Positions 35,270 through 44,292 are shown, counted from the stretch's first letter. The stretch: DNA of 58,705 bases from Roseospira navarrensis (GCF_009601025.1 NZ_WIVE01000022.1:1-58705), one strand, 5' to 3'. Made by a program: numbers and translations. Notes: generated by a model not told the origin, from the sequence alone.

Positions 35270-35857
35270 TCACGCGTTTTCCATGTAGACGCGCAGCCGT
35301 CGCCGGGCCTCGTAGCCGCCGGTCTTGACGTTGACCTCGAAGTCCCGGGCGATGGCGGTTCCGTCGGCCGTGACCTCCAGCGCGACCAGAAACTTGCGCG
35401 GCCGGGTCAGTTCGAACTGGGGCACCCCGCCGCCCACCGGATACTGCTGGGCCGGCGGCTTGGAGGAATCGTGCCGGATCACCGGCAGCACCTTGGCGAT
35501 GCGGTGACGCCCTGTCACCGACATGCCTTCGCGCGCGATCCGCTTGCGGTGCAGAACCCCGTCCAGGCCGTGTTCGCGCAGCACCTTTTCCTGCAGGTGC
35601 TCGCGCAGGGTGTCCTTCTCGGCGACCATGCGCGGCTTGCCGATGCGCCCGCCGGAGAAATAGGAATAGCCGGCCAGCTTGAAGTCGTCGTGCGCGGGCA
35701 ACTGGCGCAGCAACAGGACGAAGTACCCTTTGGACAGGCGGCCTTCGGCGTAGCCCAGCGCCTTTTCCATGTCCCGTTCGGCGCCGGGCTTGATGGAAAG
35801 AAGGGTCGTCACGTTGCCGCCGAACTCGACGATGTTGCCCACCTTGACGTCAGCCAC
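35270..35857 (-). CDS. Uncharacterised conserved-looking protein
   Basis: This 195-residue protein uses a GTG start at 35857 with a good GGAG site 8 nt upstream; the first residues are MADVKVGNIVEFGGNVTTLL. It is rich in charged residues and beta-prone segments (YFVLLLRQLPAHDDFKLAGY, KFLVALEVTADGTAIARDFE). It lacks a signal peptide and membrane helices. I do not recognise the family. It is monocistronic as far as can be seen, lying between lysA upstream and the 45-residue membrane protein downstream on the same strand. Confidence 0.65.
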   Translation of the reverse strand: MADVKVGNIVEFGGNVTTLLSIKPGAERDMEKALGYAEGRLSKGYFVLLLRQLPAHDDFKLAGYSYFSGGRIGKPRMVAEKDTLREHLQEKVLREHGLDGVLHRKRIAREGMSVTGRHRIAKVLPVIRHDSSKPPAQQYPVGGGVPQFELTRPRKFLVALEVTADGTAIARDFEVNVKTGGYEARRRLRVYMENA

Positions 35858-35984
35858 GCCTCGCCCTCCCCCAAGGCGCACCGCACCCGCGGTGGCCGTG
35901 CGACCGGCCCGGTCCCGGGTTCCCAGTATGCCCAACCGGGAGGGCGCCGCCAACCGGCGGGCAAAACGCGCGGGCTCGGCCCGA

Positions 35985-37256
35985 TCAGTCCGCCAGCCAG
36001 GGCGGCAGGTCCTCCAGCGCGGCCAGATCCTCCAGGCGGGGGCGGCGGCGCACCACGTGGAAGCGGTCGCCGTCCACCAGCACCTCGGGCACCAGGGGGC
36101 GGCCGTTGTACTGGTTCGCCATCACCGCCCCGTACGCACCGGCGGTCATGAAGGCGATCAGGTCCCCCGGCGCCACGGGAGGAAGCGCGCGGTCGCGGGC
36201 GAAGGTGTCCGTGGTCTCGCACACCGGGCCGACCACATCCACGAGCGGGCGCTCGGCGTGCGCGGGCGGTTCCACCACCGGCCAGATGTCATGCCAGGCG
36301 TCGTACAGGGCCGGGCGCATCAGGTCGTTCATCGCCGCATCCACCACTGCGAAGGTGCGCGTGATGCCGTCCTTGCGGTAGATCACGCGCGAGACCAGCA
36401 CGCCCGCATTGCCGGCGATGGCGCGCCCGGGCTCGATGGTCAAGGCACAGCCAAGGTCGCCCAGGGTGCGCCGCACCACCTCGGCATAGGCGGCCGGCGG
36501 CGGCGGACTTTCGTCGCCCTGGTGGTAGGGCACGCCCAGCCCCCCGCCCAGGTCCAGCCGCTCCACCGTCACGCCGTCGGCGCGCAGCATCGCCACCAGG
36601 TCGCGCACCTTCAGGAAGGCGGCCTCGAACGGCCCCAGGTCCAGAATCTGCGAGCCGATGTGGATCGCCGCCCCCTTGACCGCGATGCCTTCCAGGGTCA
36701 TCGCGCGCCGGAACACCTGTCGGGCGCTGGTCCACTCGATGCCGAACTTGTTCTCCGCCTTGCCCGTGGTGATCTTGGCGTGGGTGGCGGCATCCACATC
36801 CGGATTGACCCGGATCGCCACCGGAGCCTTCACACCCATGCGGCGGGCGACGGTGTCGATGGCGTCCAGCTCCGGTTCGCTCTCCACGTTGAGCTGATGA
36901 ACCCCGGCCTGCAGGGCCGCGGCAATCTCATCCTCGGTCTTGCCGACGCCCGAGAACACGATGCGCCCCGCCGGCGCCCCGGCGGCCAGCGCCAGCGCCA
37001 TTTCGCCGCCCGAGACCACATCCACGCCCGACCCCATGCCGGTCAGCAGGCGCAGCACGGCGCGGTTGCCGTTCGCCTTCATGGCGTAGCAGATGGAGGC
37101 CCCCAGCCCCGCGAAGGCATCGGCGAACGCGCGGTAGTGACGGGTCAGGGTGGCCGTGGAATAGACGTAGCACGGCGTGCCGACCTCGGCGGCGATGCGG
37201 TCGAGGGGCACGGACTCGGCGTGCAGGCGGCCATCAATGTACGAGAAATGGTGCAT
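35985..37256 (-). CDS. lysA: Diaminopimelate decarboxylase
   Basis: The 423-residue PLP enzyme makes L-lysine from meso-diaminopimelate. The PLP Lys is in YAMKANGN near residue 59. Phosphate-binding and substrate residues are in DLGGGLGVPYH and EPGRAIAGNAG, and the partner-subunit Cys is in VGPVCETTDTFA. It lies 39 bp after lptM; argH-lptM-lysA on one strand is a widely conserved order in proteobacteria. Confidence 0.96.
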   Translation of the reverse strand: MHHFSYIDGRLHAESVPLDRIAAEVGTPCYVYSTATLTRHYRAFADAFAGLGASICYAMKANGNRAVLRLLTGMGSGVDVVSGGEMALALAAGAPAGRIVFSGVGKTEDEIAAALQAGVHQLNVESEPELDAIDTVARRMGVKAPVAIRVNPDVDAATHAKITTGKAENKFGIEWTSARQVFRRAMTLEGIAVKGAAIHIGSQILDLGPFEAAFLKVRDLVAMLRADGVTVERLDLGGGLGVPYHQGDESPPPPAAYAEVVRRTLGDLGCALTIEPGRAIAGNAGVLVSRVIYRKDGITRTFAVVDAAMNDLMRPALYDAWHDIWPVVEPPAHAERPLVDVVGPVCETTDTFARDRALPPVAPGDLIAFMTAGAYGAVMANQYNGRPLVPEVLVDGDRFHVVRRRPRLEDLAALEDLPPWLAD

Positions 37257-37295
37257 GGGACTCCAGGCCTCGGGCGGGCAACCCGGTCTGTGGCG

Positions 37296-37520
37296 CTAAT
37301 AAACGGGTTGCGTGCGGTCCACGCTGCGCGGGTCAATGATGGACGAGCGGGGGCGTCCTTCCTCCGGGCGAGGCTCGTCCAGGACCCGGGGGGTCGGATA
37401 GACGCGCGGGTAGGTGCTGCCCTCCGGCGGCAGGTTCGGCGCCTTGCGGCCGCAGCCGGTCACGAGGGCCAGCGACAGCCCGAGGGCGAGCCCGAACGCC
37501 AGACGCCCCGCGCCCCTCAC
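37296..37520 (-). CDS. lptM: LptM-like small lipoprotein (YifL family)
   Basis: The 74-residue lipoprotein begins at a GTG that overlaps the argH stop (GTGA). Its signal peptide ends in LVTGC (Cys23), followed by [19 protein letters not shown], the family's C-G-x-K-x-P-x-x-x-P pattern. In E. coli LptM promotes oxidative maturation of the LPS translocon LptD-LptE. The tail is polar and probably disordered. It is commonly missed by annotation because of its size and non-ATG start. Position between argH and lysA strongly supports the call. Confidence 0.85.
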   Translation of the reverse strand: MRGAGRLAFGLALGLSLALVTGCGRKAPNLPPEGSTYPRVYPTPRVLDEPRPEEGRPRSSIIDPRSVDRTQPVY

Positions 37521-38947
37521 GGCCCCGCCTCCGGCGTCAGGAACCGGGCGCGGGCGTCGGAACAGGCCGCGCGCACCCGGTCCGGCGCCGTGCCGCCCTG
37601 GCTGGCGCGGCTGGCGGCGGACCCCGTCGGATCCAGACGCAGACCGGCCGTGATGCGCGGCTCGACGGACTGCAGGTCGGCCAGGGAGAGATCCTCCAGG
37701 CCCACGCCCCGATCCTCCGCCAGCCTGACGATGGCCCCGGTCACATGGTGCGCGTCGCGGAACGGCATCCCCAGCGCGCGCACCAGCCAGTCGGCGATAT
37801 CCGTGGCGGTGGAGAACCCGGCCCCCGCCGCCGCCGCCAGCCGGTCGCGGTTCACGGTCATCTCGGACACCATCCCCGTCATGGCGGCGAGGCAGAGCAT
37901 CAGGGTGTCCACGGTCTCGAACACCGGCTCCTTGTCCTCCTGCATGTCCTTGGAATACGCCAGCGGCAGGCCCTTCATCACGGTCAGCAGGCCCGTCAGA
38001 TTGCCATAGACCCGGCCCGTCTTGGCGCGGATCAACTCGGCGGCGTCCGGATTGCGCTTCTGCGGCATGATCGAACTGCCGGTGGAGAACCCGTCGGACA
38101 GCCGCACGAACCCGAACTGGGCGCTGGTCCAGATCACCATTTCCTCGGCCAGCCGCGAGAGGTGCATGACGCACAGGCTGGCGGCGGCGAGAAGCTCGAT
38201 GGCGAAATCCCGGTCCGAGACCGCATCCAGGCTGTTGGCGGTGGGCCGGTCGAAGCCCAGGGCGGCGGCGGTCATGGCCCGGTCGATGGGAAATCCGGTG
38301 CCGGCCAGCGCCGCCGAGCCCAGCGGACATTCGTTCAGACGCGCGCGGGCGTCGCGCAGGCGGCCCCGGTCGCGGCCCAGCATCTCCACATAGGCCAGCA
38401 TGTGATGCCCGAAGGTCACCGGCTGGGCGCTCTGCAGATGCGTGAAGCCGGGCATGACGGCGTCGGCGTGCGCCTCCGCCTGCGCGATCAGCGCCTGTTG
38501 CAGCGCGGCGGCCGCCCGATCCAGATCGTCGATGGCATCCCGGGTCCACAGCCGGAAGTCGGTCGCCACCTGATCGTTGCGCGACCGCGCGGTGTGCAGC
38601 CGCCCGGCGGCCGGGCCGATGATCTCGCGCAGGCGGGACTCCACGTTCATGTGGATATCCTCCAGCGCGGTCTTGAAGACGAAGCGCCCCTCGACGATCT
38701 CTTGCAGCACCTGATCCAGACCGTTCAGAATGGCCTCGCCGTCGGCGCGGTCGATGATGCCCGTCTCGATCAGCATCCGGCAATGGGCCTTCGAGCCCGC
38801 GATGTCCTGCCGGTACAGGCGGCGGTCGAAATCGATGGAGGCGTTGATCTGCTCCATGATCGCCGCCGGGCCGCCCGAAAAGCGGCCGCCCCACATGCTG
38901 CTGCGGGCCGTCTGGTGTTCGTCGGAGGTCGCCGTGGTCTCGTCCAT
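37517..38947 (-). CDS. argH: Argininosuccinate lyase
   Basis: The 476-residue enzyme cleaves argininosuccinate to arginine and fumarate, the last step of arginine synthesis. The fumarase/aspartase superfamily signature is [20 protein letters not shown], and the N terminus has [20 protein letters not shown]. The catalytic His region is AGFTHLQ-like ([13 protein letters not shown]). The C-terminal HxxTG reads HHVTGAIV. It is divergent from tlpA with 27 bp between starts, so the promoters must overlap. argD and argF lie elsewhere in the window. Confidence 0.96.
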   Translation of the reverse strand: MDETTATSDEHQTARSSMWGGRFSGGPAAIMEQINASIDFDRRLYRQDIAGSKAHCRMLIETGIIDRADGEAILNGLDQVLQEIVEGRFVFKTALEDIHMNVESRLREIIGPAAGRLHTARSRNDQVATDFRLWTRDAIDDLDRAAAALQQALIAQAEAHADAVMPGFTHLQSAQPVTFGHHMLAYVEMLGRDRGRLRDARARLNECPLGSAALAGTGFPIDRAMTAAALGFDRPTANSLDAVSDRDFAIELLAAASLCVMHLSRLAEEMVIWTSAQFGFVRLSDGFSTGSSIMPQKRNPDAAELIRAKTGRVYGNLTGLLTVMKGLPLAYSKDMQEDKEPVFETVDTLMLCLAAMTGMVSEMTVNRDRLAAAAGAGFSTATDIADWLVRALGMPFRDAHHVTGAIVRLAEDRGVGLEDLSLADLQSVEPRITAGLRLDPTGSAASRASQGGTAPDRVRAACSDARARFLTPEAGP

Positions 38948-38974
38948 TCCTGAAGCCTGTCCACCTGGAAAGCC

Positions 38975-39574
38975 ATGAGCCGCAACAGCACGCGCAGTGG
39001 GCCGCTGGTCGCCCTCGCCGTTTTCGTCATCGGCCTAGCCGCCATCGGCGGCACCGCGGTCGCGCCCCGGCTGCTCGGGATGCCCATGCCCGGTTCGTCG
39101 GAGGGCGGCGGGGGCGGATCGCCCCTGACCCTGTCGGCCGCGGCCGCGCCCGTGCAGGGCGCGCCCTTCCGGAACCAGCGCGGCGACACTGTGACGCTGG
39201 ACGCCTTCCGCGGCAAGGTGGTTGTGCTGAATTTCTGGGCCACCTGGTGCGGCCCCTGCGTCCGCGAGATGCCGGCGCTGGACCGTCTGCAGGCCACCCT
39301 GGGCGGACCCCGATTCGAGGTGGTGGCCGTGTCGGTGGACCAAGCCTCCATGGACACGCTGCGCGGATTCTATCGCCAGACCGGGGTGGAGACCCTGGCG
39401 CTCTATCACGACCCCGGCAGCGCGCTGGCCGGGGCGCTGAAGGTCTCCGGGCTGCCGACGACCGTGATTCTGGACCACGAGGGCCGCGAACTGGCCCGCC
39501 ACATGGGCTACATGGACTGGGACCACCGCCGGTTCGTGGACTGGTTCAAGCGGCGGATCAGCGAGATCCGGTGA
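38975..39574 (+). CDS. TlpA-family membrane-anchored thiol-disulfide oxidoreductase
   Basis: The 199-residue protein has an N-terminal membrane anchor (about residues 9-27), a Gly-rich linker, and a thioredoxin fold with [17 protein letters not shown] (Cys92 and Cys95) and the cis-Pro loop in [11 protein letters not shown]. It would face the periplasm and reduce cysteines of cytochromes or copper proteins. A divergent argH-tlpA arrangement recurs in alphaproteobacteria. The 3' end meets the PAP2 gene convergently after 13 bp. Confidence 0.92.
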   Translation: MSRNSTRSGPLVALAVFVIGLAAIGGTAVAPRLLGMPMPGSSEGGGGGSPLTLSAAAAPVQGAPFRNQRGDTVTLDAFRGKVVVLNFWATWCGPCVREMPALDRLQATLGGPRFEVVAVSVDQASMDTLRGFYRQTGVETLALYHDPGSALAGALKVSGLPTTVILDHEGRELARHMGYMDWDHRRFVDWFKRRISEIR

Positions 39575-39587
39575 GGCCCATCCCCCA

Positions 39588-40310
39588 TCACCGGGGCGCC
39601 CCCAGCCTCAGCGACCAGCCGCGCCGCGCCGCCCAGCGGGCCGCCAGCACGGCCCCGGCGATGCCGATGAAGCTGCCCATCAGCACGTCCGACAGGTAGT
39701 GCACCGTCACGAACAGGCGGCTCGCGGCCACCATCACGCCGACCGCGACGAACGTGGGCCAGTGGCGCGGGTAGATCATCGCCAGCAGGGCCATGACCAC
39801 CCAGATGGTCTGGGAGTGCCCGGACGGAAAGCTGTTGGCGGCGGACTGGAACGACAGCGGCGCCACGCCGTACAGGTCCTCTCGGAACAGCCAGACCGGG
39901 CGCAGCCGCCCCACGCCGTGCTTGATGAGGGTCACCAGCAGCCCGGTGCCCGCCAGCGCGGCCAGATAGACCAGCCAGACGCGGGCCTCGTCGCGCCAGC
40001 GGGTCCAGACGTCGTCCATCACCGTGGCCGTCATGCCCATCTGGCAGCGCACCAGCATGACCACCGCCAGCAGGTACCAGATCAGGCCCTCGCCCACATC
40101 GGTGGCGATGGACCAGAACCCCTTCCAGTCGCCCTGCACCTGCGCCTTCAGCATCAGGGCCAGCGGCCGGTCGATCCAGATCGCGGCGATCAGGCAGGCG
40201 AGGCCGACCCAGCCGAACGCCACCAATAACGGACGCCGGCGGGCCTGGGCGGTGTGGGCGCGGATGAGGCGGCCCGTCAGGGCGGACAGGGAAACGGACG
40301 CACGAGTCAC
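39588..40310 (-). CDS. PAP2-family membrane phosphatase
   Basis: This 240-residue polytopic membrane protein has the full acid phosphatase triad: K-x6-R-P in KHGVGRLRP, PSGH in SFPSGHSQT, and SR-x5-H-x3-D in SRLFVTVHYLSD. Members dephosphorylate lipid phosphates such as undecaprenyl pyrophosphate or phosphatidate at the periplasmic face. The start is uncertain: GTG at 40310 (MTRASVSL) was preferred; an upstream ATG at 40385 would run into the dispersed palindromic repeat. Confidence 0.88.
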   Translation of the reverse strand: MTRASVSLSALTGRLIRAHTAQARRRPLLVAFGWVGLACLIAAIWIDRPLALMLKAQVQGDWKGFWSIATDVGEGLIWYLLAVVMLVRCQMGMTATVMDDVWTRWRDEARVWLVYLAALAGTGLLVTLIKHGVGRLRPVWLFREDLYGVAPLSFQSAANSFPSGHSQTIWVVMALLAMIYPRHWPTFVAVGVMVAASRLFVTVHYLSDVLMGSFIGIAGAVLAARWAARRGWSLRLGAPR

Positions 40311-40335
40311 GGACGGGACCTTCTGTCGGGAGGAG

Positions 40336-40376
40336 TCTGGGACCGGCCGACACACCGATTGACCTGTCGTCGGCCG
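40336..40376 (-). repeat. Dispersed palindromic repeat, copy C
   Basis: CGGCCGAC (40344-40351) pairs with GTCGGCCG (40369-40376). Read on the minus strand it continues into CGGTCCCAGACTCC, the same flank as CGGTCTCAGA in the copies at 8848-8890 and 52213-52255. The loop has diverged. It lies between PAP2 and GNAT genes. Confidence 0.6.
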
Positions 40377-40498
40377 CTCTTCCACAAGCGATTGAAAGGT
40401 TTTCTTAAAGTGGGCCGTTCAGTATTGTGTCCGAGACGGCTGACGCGCTCCGCCCTCGACCGCCGCCCTGCCCTGCCCCGCCGGTTCGTGACGGCCCC

Positions 40499-41134
40499 AT
40501 GTCGCTCGCTCCGCCCACAGTCCCGGTCCCGCGCACGCCCGGCCGCCCGCCGCCGGAGGCCCCGCGCTCGCATCCAGGGACCGGCGCGGCCGGACGGGCC
40601 GCGTTCTGGACCGTGACCCGCACCGGCGTGCTGCTGCGGCCCATGACACCGGCCGAGGCCGTGCCCGCCCGCGACTTCCTGGTGGCCCAGTACGAGGCGT
40701 TCAACGCCGTGGACAACACCGACGAGGGCCACGCCACCTTCCGCGACTTCGTCGCGCCCGACGCCCTGCGCCGGCGGCTGGACGCGGGCAACGTCACGCA
40801 CCTGGCCGAGCGGGACGGCGCGATCCTGGGCCTGTGTGAACTGCATCGGGACGGCTACCTGACCCTGCTTTACGTGCGCGGCGACCACCAGGGGCGCGGT
40901 CTGGGGCGGCGACTGCTGCGCTGCGGCCTCGCCCGCCTGCTGGCGCTGGAACCGGAGACCCGGCAGGTCCGCGTCCGCGCCACCCCCTACGCCCGGCGCT
41001 TCTACCTGCGCGCCGGCTTCGAGCCCCTGACGGACACGGTCCAGGACGACCACGGCATCCGGTTCTACCCGCTCGCCCTGCGAATCACGGACGACCGGGG
41101 CGGTGCCGACACCCCGCGGGTCAGCGACACATGA
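40499..41134 (+). CDS. GNAT-family N-acetyltransferase
   Basis: The protein has 211 residues. A Pro-rich N-terminal tail of about 40 residues precedes an acetyltransferase fold. The acetyl-CoA pyrophosphate loop is seen as LYVRGDHQGRGLGRRLLR (R/Q-x-x-G-x-G/A), followed by VRVRATPYARRFYLRAGFEP, the usual motif B. The substrate is unknown. Start choice is weak: ATG at 40499 or an in-frame GTG at 40427; neither has a clear ribosome site. Confidence 0.85.
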   Translation: MSLAPPTVPVPRTPGRPPPEAPRSHPGTGAAGRAAFWTVTRTGVLLRPMTPAEAVPARDFLVAQYEAFNAVDNTDEGHATFRDFVAPDALRRRLDAGNVTHLAERDGAILGLCELHRDGYLTLLYVRGDHQGRGLGRRLLRCGLARLLALEPETRQVRVRATPYARRFYLRAGFEPLTDTVQDDHGIRFYPLALRITDDRGGADTPRVSDT

Positions 41135-41678
41135 AGGCAAGGGTCCGCTCGGCCAATCCCGGCTCGTGCAAGCCGGACACCAACTGGACCTCCTCGTAGA
41201 CGACCACGCCAAGATGGGCGTGCACCCGCTTCAGCAGGCGCGCCACGACCTGCTTGCGGGCGTCCAGGTGGTTGACATCGTCCAGGGTCAGCGGCGTTTC
41301 GTTCAGTTCGAACAGAATGGCCTCGCGCGCCCACGGCGCCTTCATGCAGGCCGGCACGCGCTTGTCCGGCAGCGGCACCAACCGCGCGGTGACGGCCTGA
41401 TAGCGGAACCGCTGCCCCTGCGTCACGGGCAGCCACAGGGCATCCAACTGCATGTAGGACCCGCCCACCTGGTCCGCCTCGGACCGCGGCAGCACGGTTT
41501 CCTTGTCCGGACGGTCGCCGGCCTCGGCGGCGGACTTGCCGTGGCCGCCGCCCCCGCCGGCTGCCAGCGCCGGACCGGCCGCCATCAGACCGACCCCGAG
41601 CACAAGCCCAAGCACCAGCGCCGCCAGAGCGCCCCGGCGGGATCCGTGGGCGAAAACGCGCCCCAGGAAAATGGACAT
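41121..41678 (-). CDS. Exported protein, weakly FliL-like
   Basis: This 185-residue protein has an N-terminal export/anchor segment (ALAALVLGLVLGVGLMAAGPALA), a Gly- and charge-rich linker, and a C-terminal domain of about 115 residues. The order YMQLDALWLPVTQGQRFRY, AREAILFELNETPL and HLGVVVYEEVQLVSG resembles FliL-like periplasmic domains, but no flagellar gene is near and the match is by pattern only. The last 14 bp overlap the convergent GNAT gene. It is divergent from the BMP gene with 85 bp between the starts. Confidence 0.6.
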   Translation of the reverse strand: MSIFLGRVFAHGSRRGALAALVLGLVLGVGLMAAGPALAAGGGGGHGKSAAEAGDRPDKETVLPRSEADQVGGSYMQLDALWLPVTQGQRFRYQAVTARLVPLPDKRVPACMKAPWAREAILFELNETPLTLDDVNHLDARKQVVARLLKRVHAHLGVVVYEEVQLVSGLHEPGLAERTLAFMCR

Positions 41679-41763
41679 TCGGGTGCTCCCGCGTTGTCGG
41701 AAGGGTGACGGGCGGAGTATAAACGGGTCGCGCCGAAATCCGCCACCATTCACGGAGAGCCCC

Positions 41764-42882
41764 ATGCGGAACCCCGCCGGAATCCTGACCCGCCGCGCGC
41801 TGACGGCCACCGTCGCCGCCGGTGTCGGCCTCGCGACCCTCGCCTCCTCCGCGCTCGTCTCGCCCGCCCGCGCGGCCGATGATCCGCTCAAGGTCGGGTT
41901 CATCTATGTGGGCCCCGTGGGCGACTTCGGCTGGTCCTACCAGCACGACCAGGGCCGACAGGCCATCGAGGCCGAATTCGGCGACGCGGTCGAGACCACC
42001 TATGTCGAGAGCGTGCCCGAGGGCGCCGACGCCGAGCGCGTGCTGAACCAGCTCGCCGCCGGGGGCCACGACCTGATCTTCGCCACCTCGTTCGGGTTCA
42101 TGAACTCGACGATCAAGACCGCCCGCAAGTTCCCGGACGTGATGTTCGAGCACGCCACCGGCTACAAGCGCGCCGACAACGTCGCCACCTACGCCGCGCG
42201 GTTCTACGAGGGGCGCTACGTGATCGGCATCATCGCCGGCATGATGACCGAGACCAACACCATCGGCTACATCGCCTCCGTGCCGATTCCGGAGGTGGTC
42301 CGGGGCATCAACGCCTTCACCCAGGGCCTGCGCTCGGTCAACCCCGAGGCCAACGTGAAGGTCATCTGGGTCAACTCCTGGTACGACCCGGGCAAGGAGC
42401 GCGAGGCCGCCGAGACCCTGTTCGCGCAGGGCGCCGACGTGCTGACCCAGCACACCGACAGCCCGGCCCCGGTGCAGGTGGCCGAGGAAAAGGGCATCTA
42501 TGCCTTCGGGCAGGCCAGCGACATGAGCCAGTTCGGGCCCAATGCGCACCTGACGGCCATCGTGGATGACTGGCACGGCTATTACATCGACCGCACCCGC
42601 GCCGTGATGGACGGCACCTGGGAGAGCACCGACACCTGGGGCGGCCTGGACAGCGGCATGGTCGCGATCTCCGACTACAACCCGATCCTGCCGCCGGAGG
42701 TGGTGGACGCCGCCGAGGACGCCCGCAAGGCCATCGAGGCCGGCGAGCTGCACCCGCTGGCCGGTCCGCTGATGGATCAGGTGGGCCAGGTGGTCGTCGC
42801 CGAGGGCGAGGTGCCCGACGACGCGGCCCTGCTGTCCATGGACTGGTTCGTGCAGGGCGTGCTGGGCCAGGTGCCGAAGTGA
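41764..42882 (+). CDS. BMP-family ABC transporter substrate-binding protein
   Basis: The 372-residue periplasmic binding protein belongs to the BMP/PnrA/Med family, which usually binds purine nucleosides. The signal peptide has a twin-arginine-like TRRALTATVAAG and ends near ARA (residue 37). Family segments include KVGFIYVGPVGDFGWSYQHD, EGADAERVLNQLAAGGHDLI and VIWVNSWYDPGKEREAAETL. There is no lipobox Cys. GGAGA 5 nt before the ATG supports the start. The permease and ATPase genes normally found beside it are absent in this window. Confidence 0.9.
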   Translation: MRNPAGILTRRALTATVAAGVGLATLASSALVSPARAADDPLKVGFIYVGPVGDFGWSYQHDQGRQAIEAEFGDAVETTYVESVPEGADAERVLNQLAAGGHDLIFATSFGFMNSTIKTARKFPDVMFEHATGYKRADNVATYAARFYEGRYVIGIIAGMMTETNTIGYIASVPIPEVVRGINAFTQGLRSVNPEANVKVIWVNSWYDPGKEREAAETLFAQGADVLTQHTDSPAPVQVAEEKGIYAFGQASDMSQFGPNAHLTAIVDDWHGYYIDRTRAVMDGTWESTDTWGGLDSGMVAISDYNPILPPEVVDAAEDARKAIEAGELHPLAGPLMDQVGQVVVAEGEVPDDAALLSMDWFVQGVLGQVPK

Positions 42883-42889
42883 CGGCCTC

Positions 42890-43549
42890 TTGAGCCGCAC
42901 ACGGACCCGAACCCGATCCCGAGCGGCCCCGCGCCTCCGCCCCTTGCGGTGGATGCGCGGGGTCCGTCTGCTGCTCGTGCTGGCCGCTCTGGGGGGCGGC
43001 CTGTGGGGTCTGCGCCAGGCCGAGGTGTTCTATCCGGTGGCGCAGCCCTACGACCGGGCGCTGTACGATCACTGGATCGATGCCGACGGCGACTGCCGGG
43101 ACACTCGCCAGGAGGTCCTGATTCGCGACAGCCTGAGTCCCGTCCGCCTGAACGACCGGGGGTGCCGGGTGATCGCCGGGCGCTGGATCGACCCCTACAG
43201 CGGCGCGGTCTTCACCGATCCATCCCGCTTGGACATCGACCATCTGGTGCCGCTGGCCGAGGCCCACCGCTCGGGGGCCGATACCTGGACGGAGGGCCGC
43301 CGCCGCGCCTATGCGAACGATCTGTCCTCGCCCCTGACCCTGGTCGCCACCGGGGCCAGCGCCAACCGCTCCAAGGCCGACGGCGACCCGCTGTCCTGGC
43401 TGCCCTGGCCGCCCGACCGCTGGTGCGCCTATACCGCCGCCTTCGTGGCCGTGAAGGCCCGCTGGGGCCTGAGCCAGGACCGCCTTGAGGCCTGGTGGAC
43501 CGACGCCGTGCTGTGGACCTGCGACCGGGTGAGGCCGGTGGGGCGGTAA
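42890..43549 (+). CDS. Membrane-anchored HNH nuclease-like protein (DUF1524 type)
   Basis: The 219-residue protein has an Arg-rich start, one membrane helix or signal anchor (LLLVLAALGGGLWGLRQAEV), and a His-Me-finger nuclease-like domain. That domain has DIDHLVPLAEAHRSGADTW, then RAYANDLSSPLTLVATGASA and NRSKADGDPLSWLP, the HNH pattern of exported DUF1524-type nucleases. It is predicted to act outside the cytoplasm on DNA. It starts 7 bp after the BMP gene with a TTG at 42890; ATG at 42953 is an alternative. Confidence 0.82.
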   Translation: MSRTRTRTRSRAAPRLRPLRWMRGVRLLLVLAALGGGLWGLRQAEVFYPVAQPYDRALYDHWIDADGDCRDTRQEVLIRDSLSPVRLNDRGCRVIAGRWIDPYSGAVFTDPSRLDIDHLVPLAEAHRSGADTWTEGRRRAYANDLSSPLTLVATGASANRSKADGDPLSWLPWPPDRWCAYTAAFVAVKARWGLSQDRLEAWWTDAVLWTCDRVRPVGR

Positions 43550-43564
43550 GGCGGGGCAAGGGCG

Positions 43565-43966
43565 TCAGGCGCCGGCCTCGGTGCGCAATCCTGCCAGCCA
43601 GGCCTTCAACGCGCCGGCATGGCCGGTCATGCGGCCGAAGAGTTTGTCCGCCAACTCCTCATTGTACGTGTGCGCCGCCAAATTGCGGTCCTCGACCATG
43701 GACAGTGCCGCCTCGGCGGTCGCTTCGTCCAGGATCCTGACATCGACGCAGGATCGGATGGCAGCGCGAGGACTGTTGGCAAAGAGGCCGTGGCGTTCGC
43801 GCAGGACGGCCTGCGCCGCCTTCCAGGTGGCCTCGAACGAATAGACGAAACGCAGGATGCACACGTCCCGACGTTCCGTCGGTGGCAGGGTACCGTTTTC
43901 AAGGGCCGCGAACAGAGTCGCCTGCGCCTTGCCGGCCACCTCCAGCCGTTCCGTCAGTCTGTCCAA
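43565..43966 (-). CDS. hepT: HepT-like HEPN toxin of a MntA-HepT pair
   Basis: The 133-residue all-helical protein is of the HI0074/HepT family. The HEPN catalytic motif R-x4-H-x-Y is intact as RNLAAHTY (R94, H99, Y101), so RNase activity is expected. The N-terminal RFVYSFEATWKAAQAVL segment is characteristic. Its start overlaps the end of mntA by 13 bp, the arrangement of type VII toxin-antitoxin modules, in which MntA silences HepT by adding AMPs to the motif Tyr. Confidence 0.9.
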   Translation of the reverse strand: MDRLTERLEVAGKAQATLFAALENGTLPPTERRDVCILRFVYSFEATWKAAQAVLRERHGLFANSPRAAIRSCVDVRILDEATAEAALSMVEDRNLAAHTYNEELADKLFGRMTGHAGALKAWLAGLRTEAGA

Positions 43967-44292
43967 AGGATCCCCTCCCCCAGCACGCGATCGCGGAAGG
44001 CAGGAGAGGCATCGCGGAGATCCTGCACGTCACAGGTCCAGGGCACGGTGGTCTTCTCCAGAGCCTCCCGCACATCGCCGATCACCCGGCGTGGCAGGTC
44101 CGGCGGCGCGTCGATGGCGATATCCACGTCGCTGCCCCGATGGGCTGTCCCGGTGGCATGCGAGCCGAACAGCACCGCCCGCGCCCCCGTTCCCGCCAGC
44201 GTCTTTCGGACCACCGCCCGCAGGGTGGCCAGATAGCGGGCGTGGCGTTCGGTGTCGGTTTCGGTGTCGGTTTCGGGGGCGGGCGTATCCAT
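43954..44292 (-). CDS. mntA: MntA-like minimal nucleotidyltransferase antitoxin
   Basis: The 112-residue nucleotidyltransferase has the active-site signature GS-x10-DxD intact: Gly43-Ser44 and Asp55, Asp57 in FGSHATGTAHRGSDVDIAID. It would AMPylate the neighbouring HepT. The N terminus holds a repeated Thr-Asp-Thr-Glu stretch encoded by a 12-bp tandem repeat (44248-44277), which could vary in copy number without shifting the frame. It lies 17 bp after the uvrA stop region, transcribed in the same direction. Confidence 0.88.
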   Translation of the reverse strand: MDTPAPETDTETDTERHARYLATLRAVVRKTLAGTGARAVLFGSHATGTAHRGSDVDIAIDAPPDLPRRVIGDVREALEKTTVPWTCDVQDLRDASPAFRDRVLGEGILWTD

